A stretch of DNA of 38,492 bases from Bacteroidota bacterium (GTDB lineage: Bacteria > Bacteroidota > Bacteroidia > AKYH767-A > 2013-40CM-41-45), in assembly GCA_026391945.1 (NCBI GenBank), contig JAPLDA010000015.1, forward strand, positions 1-38,492. Direction: 5' to 3'. This document shows positions 6,950 through 14,348 of this stretch, piece after piece. Within the stretch, counting starts at the first letter, position 1, and each line of letters begins with the position of its first letter. Both the position numbers and the translations under genes were made by a program. The notes below the pieces were generated by a model. That model searched no databases. It was not told the origin of the DNA and was given only the letters and a program-made list of their open reading frames with translations.

Positions 6950-9151
6950 GTGGAGCAATTGAATTATTACAGAAAACTTTTTGCTGAAGGCATCTTAAAA
7001 AGTTATGCCCAGATTTTCTTTTCTGCCAGCAACACGTTTGCTTCCATCATCCTTGTGGCCACGCTGATCAACCCGACTTCAGGAGTCGCCGGGCTGATTT
7101 CACTTTTGTTTACCATGATCTTCGCCGTATGGTTTGGATTCAGTCATGTAAACATCCGCAATGGAATCTATGGATTCAACAGCATCCTCACAGGGTTGCT
7201 CATCGGTTCTTTTTTCCAGTTCAGTTTACCGATGTTCATCCTGTTGTTCATCGCTTCACTGCTGAATTTACTGATCACGATTGGTTTTTCGGGGATTGCA
7301 TCGCGATACCATGTTCCGTTTCTCTCCCTTCCGTTTTTATTTACATGCTGGCTGATCTTACTGGCGGCGGGAAATTATCATGGACTCACCACCAATGATT
7401 TCAATGTGTTTATCTATAGTAAGCTTTACTGGCTGGGCGGACAGTCGCTCGTTGATTTTTATGATCACCTGAAATTTTACCGGCTTCCGCTCTGGATGGA
7501 TACGTATTTCAAATCTCTCGGAGCGATTTTATTTCAATACAATCTCCTCTCAGGATTGCTGATCGCTGCCGGTCTTCTTTATTTTTCTCGCATTGCCTTT
7601 TCACTTTCACTCATCGGTTTCATCAGCGGGTATTTCACCTATCATTATTTGTTCAACAATACAACCGGACTCGATTATTCTTTTTATGGTTTCAATTTTA
7701 TTCTGACATCGATCGGCATCGGCGGGTTTTTCCTGATCCCGAATAAATATTCTTATTCATTGGCGATATTACTGTCGGTATTGTCGGCCCTGGTCATTGG
7801 TTCCGTCAGTAATTTCTTCAATGTATTTCATTTGCCGGTGTATTCATTGCCGTTTTGCATCCTGATTATTCTCACCTTATATACCATGCAATTCAGGTGG
7901 AGGCACGACCGTTTCATCCGTGTCATTTACCAGCTGATCAGTCCGGAAAAAAATCTCTACCGCCATTTGCTTTACCAGCAGCGGTACAGGAATACGGTTT
8001 CATTCGATTTGTTCCTGCCGTTCAACGGAGTGTGGCATGTATCGCAGGGTTATAACGGGAAACAAACACACCGTGAAGACTGGAAGCATGCGCTGGATTT
8101 TGTGATCAGGGATGAAGAAAAAAAAACATACCGGCTTCCCGGAACTTCCGTGGAACATTATTATTGTTACAACCTTCCCGTGGTAGCTCCCGCTGCCGGG
8201 TGGGTGGAGAAAATCGTCGACGGAGTTTTCGACAACGACATTGGCGACGTGGATGTCAACCGCAACTGGGGAAATACGATTGTGATCCGTCACAGCAACT
8301 TTTTATTCAGCCAGGTCAGCCACCTGAAGAAAGGAACTTTTAAAGTGAGAGTGGGAGATTATGTAAACAAAGGTGATGTGCTGGCCATGAATGGAAACTC
8401 CGGCAGGTCACCGGAACCTCACATCCATTTCCAGTTGCAGGCAACATCACAGATCGGTTCCAAAACAATTCCTTTCCCAATAAGTTTTTTCATGAAGCAT
8501 GATGGTGATCGTGTCTTCCTTAAATCGTATGAAGTACCGGCGGAAGGCGATACCATTTCCAATGTCGAAGTGAGTTCTGTTCTGAAAGATGCATTTCACT
8601 TTATTCCCGGTAAAAAATTTGTGTTACAAGTCACCGGTCATAAGAAGGAACCTTATTATACCACGTGGGAAGTTTTCACGGATGCGTACAACAATTCATA
8701 TTTGTATTGCAGCGTTTCGAAAGCGGTGGCATATTTCACCAACAACGGAACGGTGCACCAGTTCACCAGTTTCAGCGGGGAACAGGATTCGGCCTTGTTT
8801 CATTTTTACCTGGCGGCTTACCGGGTGCTGCTCGGGTTTTATGATCGCTTAAGCCTCGATGATGCATTGCCGCTCGATGTCATGCACAATCGTTTTGCAT
8901 TTCTTATCCAGGATTGGATTGCGCCGTTTAAAGTATTTATGAAGGCGGATTACAGGCTCGATTATTCTTCCCGCGACAACGACGTATTCACCAGTAAAAT
9001 GACGTTGAACTCCACGTGTTGCAACCGGTATGGAAAGAAGATGCACAACATCAGCAACTATGAAATGAATTTATCAGCCAATCGCATCGACACCTTAAAG
9101 ATTGACTCAAAAAATAAACACATCGAATTAAAATTTATCCCAGGCAAGTGA
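6950..9151 (+). CDS. Urea-transporter-family membrane protein fused to an M23 (LytM-type) peptidase domain
   Basis: A 733-residue protein with two parts. Residues about 10-325 are a polytopic membrane region with the two-fold pattern of the UT family, such as IYGFNSILTGLLIG in the first half and FYGFNFILTSIGIGG in the second, each after an FSASNTF/LFQYNLLSG-type segment. Residues about 350-530 are an M23 metallopeptidase domain: H380-x-x-D383 (HALDF) and H491-I-H493 (PEPHIHFQL) supply the zinc and catalytic residues, so it appears active. M23 enzymes cut peptidoglycan peptide bridges. A further 200 residues follow with no recognised domain. The only plausible start is GTG at 6950; no ATG exists before the first membrane segment. 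It ends GTGA, overlapping the next gene. The transported molecule is unknown; a product of the upstream enzymes is an inference. Confidence 0.85.
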   Translation: MEQLNYYRKLFAEGILKSYAQIFFSASNTFASIILVATLINPTSGVAGLISLLFTMIFAVWFGFSHVNIRNGIYGFNSILTGLLIGSFFQFSLPMFILLFIASLLNLLITIGFSGIASRYHVPFLSLPFLFTCWLILLAAGNYHGLTTNDFNVFIYSKLYWLGGQSLVDFYDHLKFYRLPLWMDTYFKSLGAILFQYNLLSGLLIAAGLLYFSRIAFSLSLIGFISGYFTYHYLFNNTTGLDYSFYGFNFILTSIGIGGFFLIPNKYSYSLAILLSVLSALVIGSVSNFFNVFHLPVYSLPFCILIILTLYTMQFRWRHDRFIRVIYQLISPEKNLYRHLLYQQRYRNTVSFDLFLPFNGVWHVSQGYNGKQTHREDWKHALDFVIRDEEKKTYRLPGTSVEHYYCYNLPVVAPAAGWVEKIVDGVFDNDIGDVDVNRNWGNTIVIRHSNFLFSQVSHLKKGTFKVRVGDYVNKGDVLAMNGNSGRSPEPHIHFQLQATSQIGSKTIPFPISFFMKHDGDRVFLKSYEVPAEGDTISNVEVSSVLKDAFHFIPGKKFVLQVTGHKKEPYYTTWEVFTDAYNNSYLYCSVSKAVAYFTNNGTVHQFTSFSGEQDSALFHFYLAAYRVLLGFYDRLSLDDALPLDVMHNRFAFLIQDWIAPFKVFMKADYRLDYSSRDNDVFTSKMTLNSTCCNRYGKKMHNISNYEMNLSANRIDTLKIDSKNKHIELKFIPGK

Positions 9152-10389
9152 TACGCTTCTTTTTACATCGGCTGTTCCGTCAGAAACATAGTTTTCTGAA
9201 AGCATGGATGTTTGTTGTGTTGAACATTTTTTGCATGACCGTTTCCCATGCACAGGAGGAGTTGAATTCTTCCGTCGTTGAAAAAAAATCGTTTGAATTA
9301 TTCAGCGCCGGTAAGTGGGATGAACTGGTTTCATTCTCCAAAGAAGCCATCGGCAAGGGCTACGATTATTTTTACCTTCGCTACCGTTACGGGTATGCGT
9401 TGTATTCATTGCAGCGTTACAGGCAGGCAACGATGCAGTTTCAGCATGCTTCCCATTTTAATTCAACGGATTCACTCAACCGTGTGATGTTGTACTATTC
9501 ATACAGCCAGTCGGAACGGTTTACCGATGCAACCTTGATTGAAGCCGTTGCAACCGGGAAACAGGTGAGTAGCCCTTTGGATTTTCTCTATGCGGAGACC
9601 GGTGAAAAAATCAGCGATACTCCCGATTCGATTGGCAACATGTTTTTCTTTCACTTCGGTTTGCAGAGCCGGTTCAGCAGGAGAATCAGTTTGTACGGCG
9701 GTTACTCGTATTCAAGCCAGGATTTTTTCCGCGATACCATTTCACAAAATCAATTGCTTCTGAAAGGAGAAATCAAGCTGGCACGGGGAATAAGCTTTGT
9801 TCCGGTGTTTAGTTTGTTGTCAGTAACCCTTACGACAGCCATCCCAAGACCACCTCCTCCTATGATGCCTCCTGGAGCAAAGCCGCCACCGCCAATTCCT
9901 GTTATCAATACAACCTCCAATTATGTTACTGGAGCAAATGCCCGTGTTTCATTCGGAATATTGGATGTAAAAGCCGGAGGTTATGTGCTTCGCTTCGACG
10001 GTAAAAATAATTTGCAGTTCCCGGTTTCAGTGAATGCATATCCATTTGGAAACGACCGCCTGGTTTGTTTTTCGGAAATGAATATGCTGCACGACAGTTT
10101 GAAAACGAATTCGTTTTTCAAAGAAGGAATCCGGGTTCGTGCGATGAAGGATTTCTGGATCAGCGCCGAGTATATGAAATCAAACCTTGCCAACTTCCTG
10201 GAGTCTGAGGGTTATTCCATTGATAATTCGCAAAACATCCTGAACGGCCGGTTGCAGGTTTCCGGAATTGTTCATGTGAATCACTGGAATCTCTACCTTA
10301 CTTATCAACATGAAAAACGAACGACCTTTCATTTCAATCAATCTTATTCTCTGAATAATTTCTTTCTTGGCCTCAAATTTAGTTTCTGA
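9148..10389 (+). CDS. TPR-containing outer-membrane beta-barrel protein (YaiO-like)
   Basis: A 413-residue exported protein. A signal peptide ends near VSHAQ, about residue 36 from the GTG start; an ATG at 9205 would give a tighter signal peptide. Residues about 40-130 are TPR-like helices (YFYLRYRYGYALYSLQRYRQA). From about 155 the chain alternates short amphipathic strands and ends in FFLGLKFSF, with the terminal Phe typical of outer-membrane barrels. Residues 232-252 hold a proline-rich loop (PRPPPPMMPPG, then KPPPPIPV), probably exposed. TPR plus barrel recalls YaiO-family proteins. The GTG start overlaps the TGA of the transporter/peptidase gene, which indicates translational coupling. 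It may anchor the system at the outer membrane; this is inferred from order only. Confidence 0.75.
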   Translation: MIRFFLHRLFRQKHSFLKAWMFVVLNIFCMTVSHAQEELNSSVVEKKSFELFSAGKWDELVSFSKEAIGKGYDYFYLRYRYGYALYSLQRYRQATMQFQHASHFNSTDSLNRVMLYYSYSQSERFTDATLIEAVATGKQVSSPLDFLYAETGEKISDTPDSIGNMFFFHFGLQSRFSRRISLYGGYSYSSQDFFRDTISQNQLLLKGEIKLARGISFVPVFSLLSVTLTTAIPRPPPPMMPPGAKPPPPIPVINTTSNYVTGANARVSFGILDVKAGGYVLRFDGKNNLQFPVSVNAYPFGNDRLVCFSEMNMLHDSLKTNSFFKEGIRVRAMKDFWISAEYMKSNLANFLESEGYSIDNSQNILNGRLQVSGIVHVNHWNLYLTYQHEKRTTFHFNQSYSLNNFFLGLKFSF

Positions 10390-10406
10390 AAAAATAAATC
10401 CATACT

Positions 10407-11033
10407 ATGAAAAATAAATTTCAAAAAATCTGCCTGGTTGTTTTTTGTGTCAGCACATCAGCCATCTATTCCCAAACATCTGACCTCGTGGTGATGCAGA
10501 AAGCATTTGCTTCCAGTTATACCAGTGAGTACAACAAGGATTACTCAAAAGCGATTGCCGATCTGAAAACCATCTACCACGAAAAATCCTATGAACTTAA
10601 TCTCCGCCTGGGCTGGCTGAATTATGAGAACCAGTTGTATTCAGAAAGCATCAGCTATTATAAAAATGCGATGAAGCTGATGCCGTATTCCATCGAAGCC
10701 AAATTCGGATTCGTTTACCCGGCTGCCGCTCTTGGCAACTGGGATGATGTCCTGAAAACGTATCTTGATATTTTATCCATCGACCCTCAAAATACAACGG
10801 CTCTTTACCGCCTTGGAATTATTTATTATTCCAGGAATGATTATGGCAACGCCGAAAAATATTTTGAAAAATTGGTGAACCTGTACCCGTTTGGGTACGA
10901 TGGCGTCATCAACCTCGCCTATGCAAAAATGAATGTGAACAAAACAGAAGAAGCCCGCTTGCTTTTCAATAAAGCCCTGATGATTTACCCTTCCGATACT
11001 ACGGCAGCAAAAGGGTTGAGGCTGTTGAAGTAA
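10407..11033 (+). CDS. Exported tetratricopeptide repeat protein
   Basis: A 208-residue protein with a clear Sec signal peptide (cleavage near AIYSQ, residue 23) and four to five TPR units, for example LNLRLGWLNYENQLYSESISYYKNAMKL-type and TALYRLGIIYYSRNDYGNAEKYFEKLVNLYP-type pairs of helices. No lipobox is present, so it should be soluble in the periplasm. It lies 17 bp after the barrel protein and is probably the last gene of the operon that starts at 4180. TPRs bind protein partners; candidates are the TPR part of the barrel protein or the M23 domain. No enzymatic motif is visible. Confidence 0.8.
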   Translation: MKNKFQKICLVVFCVSTSAIYSQTSDLVVMQKAFASSYTSEYNKDYSKAIADLKTIYHEKSYELNLRLGWLNYENQLYSESISYYKNAMKLMPYSIEAKFGFVYPAAALGNWDDVLKTYLDILSIDPQNTTALYRLGIIYYSRNDYGNAEKYFEKLVNLYPFGYDGVINLAYAKMNVNKTEEARLLFNKALMIYPSDTTAAKGLRLLK

Positions 11034-11057
11034 AAGAAGGAAGTGCCGGAAATCACG

Positions 11058-11077
11058 CTTTTACTTTTTACTTTTTC
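11058..11077 (+). repeat. Heptameric CTTTTTA low-complexity repeat
   Basis: CTTTTA, CTTTTTA and CTTTTTC follow one another between the TPR gene and the Crp/Fnr gene. It has no hairpin of its own, so it is not called a terminator. Confidence 0.4.
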
Positions 11078-11099
11078 AGAATGACTCCTGTACAATGTG

Positions 11100-11107
11100 T
11101 ATTTTTG
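11100..11107 (+). promoter_or_regulatory. Candidate -7 box (TATTTTTG) of the Crp/Fnr gene
   Basis: TATTTTTG matches TAnnTTTG exactly and ends four bases before the ATG at 11112. If used, transcription would start at or next to the start codon, giving a leaderless message. No -33 TTG is visible at the usual distance. Confidence 0.3.
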
Positions 11108-11111
11108 AAGG

Positions 11112-11735
11112 ATGGAAGCATTGAACAGCATTGAAGAGTTTAAAGCGTCACCTGAAATACGCGGAAAACTTTCAGGATATGGAATTGCAAAATCATTTCA
11201 TGAAGGCGATATCATATTAAATGAAAATGCAAACATCAAAGCCATCCCGATTGTCACCAAAGGCAGCATGAAAGTGATGCGTACCGATGAGGATGGGAGG
11301 GAATTGCTTTTGTATTACATCAAAGCAGGTGAAAGTTGCATCATGTCTTTTCTCGGAGCCATGCACCATGAAACAAGCAAGGTGAAAGCCATCGCAGAAG
11401 AAGACACCGAAATTCTTTTTATTCCCGTTGATAAAGTCGGGTCACTCATCAAAGAATATCCCGAATGGCTCGATTATATTTTTCGCCTCTACCATAAACG
11501 GTTTGAAGAATTGCTGGATGTGGTGAATGCCATCGCTTTTAAAAAAATGGATGAACGGCTTCTTCAGTCCATCAAAAAGAAATCGGAAATATCCGGCAGC
11601 CAGACACTGCAGGTGACACACGAACAACTGGCCAATGAACTGGGGACTGCGCGCGTGGTGGTTTCCCGGCTGCTCAAGCAAATGGAAGATGAGGGCCTGG
11701 TTAAACTGGGCAGAAATAAAATCACCCTTGTGTAA
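11112..11735 (+). CDS. Crp/Fnr-family transcriptional regulator
   Basis: A 207-residue regulator with a cyclic-nucleotide-binding-like beta-roll (residues about 20-110, with GDIILNENANI and KGSMKVMRTDEDGRELLLYYIKAGESC), a long dimer helix, and a C-terminal winged helix (VTHEQLANELGTARVVVSRLLKQMEDEGLV). There is no Fnr-type four-cysteine iron-sulfur cluster. A single Cys lies at the end of the beta-roll block (GESCIMSF), which could be a redox or nitrosation sensor, though that is speculation. It precedes the rhodanese/methyltransferase/thioredoxin genes, and a TGTAAC-type palindrome follows its stop codon, so it probably controls that operon. Confidence 0.9.
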   Translation: MEALNSIEEFKASPEIRGKLSGYGIAKSFHEGDIILNENANIKAIPIVTKGSMKVMRTDEDGRELLLYYIKAGESCIMSFLGAMHHETSKVKAIAEEDTEILFIPVDKVGSLIKEYPEWLDYIFRLYHKRFEELLDVVNAIAFKKMDERLLQSIKKKSEISGSQTLQVTHEQLANELGTARVVVSRLLKQMEDEGLVKLGRNKITLV

Positions 11736-11775
11736 CAAATGTGACTGTAAGGCCCCGGTAAATGATGGAGCTTTG
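11731..11775 (+). promoter_or_regulatory. Crp/Fnr-like site plus promoter for the sulfur/redox operon
   Basis: TGTAAC-AAAT-GTGACT at 11731-11746 is an imperfect palindrome of the TGTAAC-N4-GTTACA type used by several Bacteroidota Crp/Fnr regulators. Its centre is 11738.5. A partial -7 box, GAGCTTTG, lies at 11768-11775. A start site five bases further on would put the palindrome at about -41.5, the class II activator position. The left arm overlaps the regulator's own stop codon. Confidence 0.5.
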
Positions 11776-11806
11776 CAGACAAATTAATCACTAAAAACTA
11801 ATCACT

Positions 11807-12031
11807 ATGAAACAAAACATGGGAGCCTCCGACCGCTTCGTAAGAATTCTCCTGGCAATCATCGTTGCGGCACTTTACCTGACCCACCAGGTTTCAGGAA
11901 CTATTGCCATCGTTCTTTTGATTCTTGCCGGAGTGTTTGTCCTGACAAGCATCTTTAGTTTTTGTCCGTTGTATTTACCATTCGGACTTTCAACAGGGAA
12001 AAAGCAGCAGGAATCCGAAACAGCAAAATAA
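11807..12031 (+). CDS. YgaP-type transmembrane protein (DUF2892-like)
   Basis: A 74-residue membrane protein with two closely spaced hydrophobic segments (LLAIIVAALYLTH and IAIVLLILAGVFVLTSIF). The N-terminal MGASDRFVRI pattern is typical of the DUF2892 family, in which the same module is attached to rhodanese in E. coli YgaP. A CPLYLPFGLST motif follows the second segment. It is the first gene of the operon with two rhodanese proteins, which fits a sulfur-transfer setting. Confidence 0.85.
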   Translation: MKQNMGASDRFVRILLAIIVAALYLTHQVSGTIAIVLLILAGVFVLTSIFSFCPLYLPFGLSTGKKQQESETAK

Positions 12032-12073
12032 ATTGGTCATCATGGTTTAAATCACCAGAATGGATCCATACCA

Positions 12074-12286
12074 ATGAATTTTATCAGCAAAAATAAACTC
12101 ACACTCATCGGGATTGTGATCGGTGCAACCGGCGGCTATCTATATTATCATTTTATAGGCTGCTCCGGCGGAACATGTCCCATCACATCGAAACCACTGA
12201 ACAGCACCTTATACGGAAGTGTCATGGGTGGTTTATTATTCAGTATGTTTCAAAAAGAAAAACAAAATAGAAATCAAGATTCATGA
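12074..12286 (+). CDS. DUF6132-type small membrane protein
   Basis: A 70-residue protein with an N-terminal transmembrane segment (LTLIGIVIGATGGYLYYHFIG), a conserved loop GCSGGTCPITSKP with two cysteines, and a second, weaker segment (LYGSVMGGLLFSMF). This CSGGTCPI pattern is the hallmark of DUF6132 proteins, which commonly accompany rhodanese genes in Bacteroidota. Its stop overlaps the rhodanese start (ATGA at 12283). The two Cys could accept or relay sulfur at the membrane; this is inference. Confidence 0.8.
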   Translation: MNFISKNKLTLIGIVIGATGGYLYYHFIGCSGGTCPITSKPLNSTLYGSVMGGLLFSMFQKEKQNRNQDS

Positions 12287-12543
12287 ACAACAAGAGTAAA
12301 ACAATTGTAGATGTAAGAACACCCGGAGAATTCATGGGTGGAAATGTAGCCGGCTCCATCAACATTCCTTTGCAGGAGATTGCGCAGCGACTGGATGAGC
12401 TGAAACAATTGCCGCAGCCGATCATTTTGTGTTGCGCCAGCGGCAACCGCAGCGGACAGGCAACTGCATTCCTGAGAAACTCAGGTATTGAATGTGAAAA
12501 CGGCGGCAGCTGGCTGGATGTGAATGATACCGTTTGTCAATAA
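12283..12543 (+). CDS. Single-domain rhodanese
   Basis: An 86-residue rhodanese domain (sulfurtransferase). It has the DVRTPGEFMGGNVAGSINIP block and the active-site loop C51-A-S-G-N-R56, with an extra Cys just before it (CCASGNRSG). The six-residue loop is that of persulfide-forming rhodaneses. No signal peptide, so cytoplasmic. ATGA overlap with the upstream membrane protein; 9 bp before the methyltransferase gene. Confidence 0.92.
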   Translation: MNNKSKTIVDVRTPGEFMGGNVAGSINIPLQEIAQRLDELKQLPQPIILCCASGNRSGQATAFLRNSGIECENGGSWLDVNDTVCQ

Positions 12544-12552
12544 GATAAAATC

Positions 12553-13404
12553 ATGGAACCGAAGGACGAATTGCAATGCTGTGTCACCACCTGTGGTTTG
12601 CCGTTGAATGCAAATTACTGGGACCAGCAGTATCAAAACAACGAAACGGGCTGGGACATGAACCAGGTTTCACCCCCTGTCAAAAATTATATAGACACCC
12701 TTTCCGGCAAGGCTATAAAGATTCTGATTCCGGGCTGCGGCAATGCGTACGAGGCGGAGTATTTAATGGAAAATGGCTTCACGAATGTCACCTTGATTGA
12801 TATAGCCGGAACACTGGTGAACAGCCTAAGAGAAAAATTTTCCGGGAAGCCGATTCGGATTTTACACCAGGATTTTTTTGAACACAATGAAAAATATGAT
12901 CTGATTCTTGAACAAACATTCTTCTGCGCCATCAATCCTTCACTGAGAGAACGGTATGCTGCCAAATGTTTTCACCTGTTGAATGGAGGAGGAAAAATTG
13001 CCGGATTATTATTCAACATTGAATTTGAAAGGGACGGTCCGCCATTCGGTGGAAAAAGGGAAGATTATCAAATCTTGTTTGAGCCGATGTTTCACCTGGA
13101 ACAATTTGATAAGTGTGAAACGTCCATTCCGAAAAGACAAGGCAACGAACTGTTTGTTGAAATGAAGAAAAAAAATATGTCTGCGGATTGGGTAAAACTT
13201 TACAGGACTACCGGAATCACCTGCAGCGGATGTAAGAGAACGGTTACTCAGAAATTATTGAAAACAGAGGGAGTGAAGTCGGTTTCCATCAACTCTGATT
13301 TTTCCGAACTTCTTGTGGTTAGCAATCAACCAGCTCCTCTTGAAGTTCTGCGGAATGCACTGGCTGATGACACGAATTATCAACTGAACGAAACTTTTAT
13401 TTAA
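12553..13404 (+). CDS. TPMT-family S/halide methyltransferase fused to a heavy-metal-associated (HMA) domain
   Basis: A 283-residue fusion. Residues 20-205 are a thiopurine/thiol/halide S-methyltransferase-type SAM domain: YWDQQY...TGWDMNQVSPP at the start, the SAM motif ILIPGCGNAYEAEYL at 57-71, and ERDGPPFGGKREDY at 159-172. Residues 214-283 are an HMA domain with GITCSGCKRTV (C224 and C227), a metal-binding loop used by copper chaperones and metal ATPases. The first 15 residues hold C9, C10 and C14, an extra possible metal or persulfide site. Family members methylate thiols, selenols or halides. Coupling to an HMA domain suggests methylation of a soft metal(loid) or of persulfide; that is inference. 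It is flanked by rhodanese genes. Confidence 0.85.
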   Translation: MEPKDELQCCVTTCGLPLNANYWDQQYQNNETGWDMNQVSPPVKNYIDTLSGKAIKILIPGCGNAYEAEYLMENGFTNVTLIDIAGTLVNSLREKFSGKPIRILHQDFFEHNEKYDLILEQTFFCAINPSLRERYAAKCFHLLNGGGKIAGLLFNIEFERDGPPFGGKREDYQILFEPMFHLEQFDKCETSIPKRQGNELFVEMKKKNMSADWVKLYRTTGITCSGCKRTVTQKLLKTEGVKSVSINSDFSELLVVSNQPAPLEVLRNALADDTNYQLNETFI

Positions 13405-13413
13405 AACAAAACC

Positions 13414-13728
13414 ATGATACAAGCGATTAAAAATTTATTCGGAATAAAACCGGCGGTCAATTTCAATGAACTGATGGAACAGGGCGCCACCATTATTGAC
13501 GTGCGCTCCAAAGGAGAATACCAGGGCGGTCACATCAAAGGTTCGGTGAACATTCCATTGGATAATTTAAAAAACCATTTGTCGAAATTTAAAAAGGACC
13601 AACCCATCATCACCTGTTGTGCCTCCGGGATGAGAAGCGCTTCTGCTAAAAGTATTTTGAAATCAGGCGGGTTTGAAAATGTGCACAACGGCGGTGGCTG
13701 GATGAGTCTGAGAAATAAAATCCGGTGA
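13414..13728 (+). CDS. Rhodanese-domain protein
   Basis: A 104-residue protein with a short N-terminal helix (IQAIKNLFGIKP) before a rhodanese domain. IIDVRSKGEYQGGHIKGSVNIPLDN and the active loop C69-A-S-G-M-R74 are intact, again with a second Cys just before the active one. It differs from the rhodanese at 12283 by its N-terminal extension. It sits 9 bp after the methyltransferase and 1 bp before a Cys-rich membrane protein. Confidence 0.92.
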   Translation: MIQAIKNLFGIKPAVNFNELMEQGATIIDVRSKGEYQGGHIKGSVNIPLDNLKNHLSKFKKDQPIITCCASGMRSASAKSILKSGGFENVHNGGGWMSLRNKIR

Positions 13729-13729
13729 C

Positions 13730-13996
13730 ATGAGCTATTTCAAGCTGCCGCTTTTCGTCAACTGGAATTCCATGCGTTGGATACAACTCATCTTTGGAGT
13801 CTTTTTTTTCATCCAGGGAATTTATTCGCACGACTGGGTACCCGTTATGGGCGGCGGATGGTTTTGTTACATGGCATTCGGCAATGTGAGTTGTTGCGGA
13901 GCATACGGATGTGACAACAATCAGTTTTCAACTACCAAAAAATCATTGCCGGAAAAGGAACCCGTCACTTCCTTTGAAGAACTGAAGGGGAAATAA
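13730..13996 (+). CDS. Small Cys-rich membrane protein of unknown function
   Basis: An 88-residue protein with one or two membrane segments ([19 protein letters not shown], then a weaker [15 protein letters not shown]) followed by a cysteine motif SCCGAYGC and a charged tail. I do not recognise a named family. It recalls the small membrane partners seen beside rhodaneses in other Bacteroidota. It starts 1 bp after the rhodanese stop, so co-translation is very likely. The CCxxxxC motif suggests handling of metal or sulfane sulfur; no function is proven. Confidence 0.78.
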   Translation: MSYFKLPLFVNWNSMRWIQLIFGVFFFIQGIYSHDWVPVMGGGWFCYMAFGNVSCCGAYGCDNNQFSTTKKSLPEKEPVTSFEELKGK

Positions 13997-14009
13997 ATTT
14001 CAAAACATC

Positions 14010-14309
14010 ATGTCACAGAAATTTTCAGAGCTAATCCAATCAGGGAAACCGGTGTTGGTTGATTTTTCAGCGGAGTGGTGCGGCCCGTGCAAAATGATGG
14101 CGCCTATACTGGTTGAACTCAAAGAAAAAATAGGGGAGAAGGCAAGCATTGTAAAAGTAGATGTGGATAAAAACCCTGCTGCCGCACAGGCCTATCAAAT
14201 ACAAGGTGTGCCCACGCTCATCTTGTTTATGAACGGTGAAATAAAATGGAGACAATCGGGAGTGGTATCTGCAGCACACCTGGCACAAGTCATCGAACGG
14301 CATACCTGA
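14010..14309 (+). CDS. Thioredoxin
   Basis: A 99-residue cytoplasmic thioredoxin. It has the canonical W23-C-G-P-C27 site and the cis-proline in GVPT. Length and motifs are those of a standard single-domain thioredoxin. It lies 13 bp after the Cys-rich membrane protein and 39 bp before the CoA-disulfide-reductase-like gene. Its likely job in this operon is reducing rhodanese persulfides or the reductase; this is inference from position. Confidence 0.92.
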   Translation: MSQKFSELIQSGKPVLVDFSAEWCGPCKMMAPILVELKEKIGEKASIVKVDVDKNPAAAQAYQIQGVPTLILFMNGEIKWRQSGVVSAAHLAQVIERHT

Positions 14310-14348
14310 TCAAAAAAATATAAGGTTCAAAATCTATAACTGGTAACT

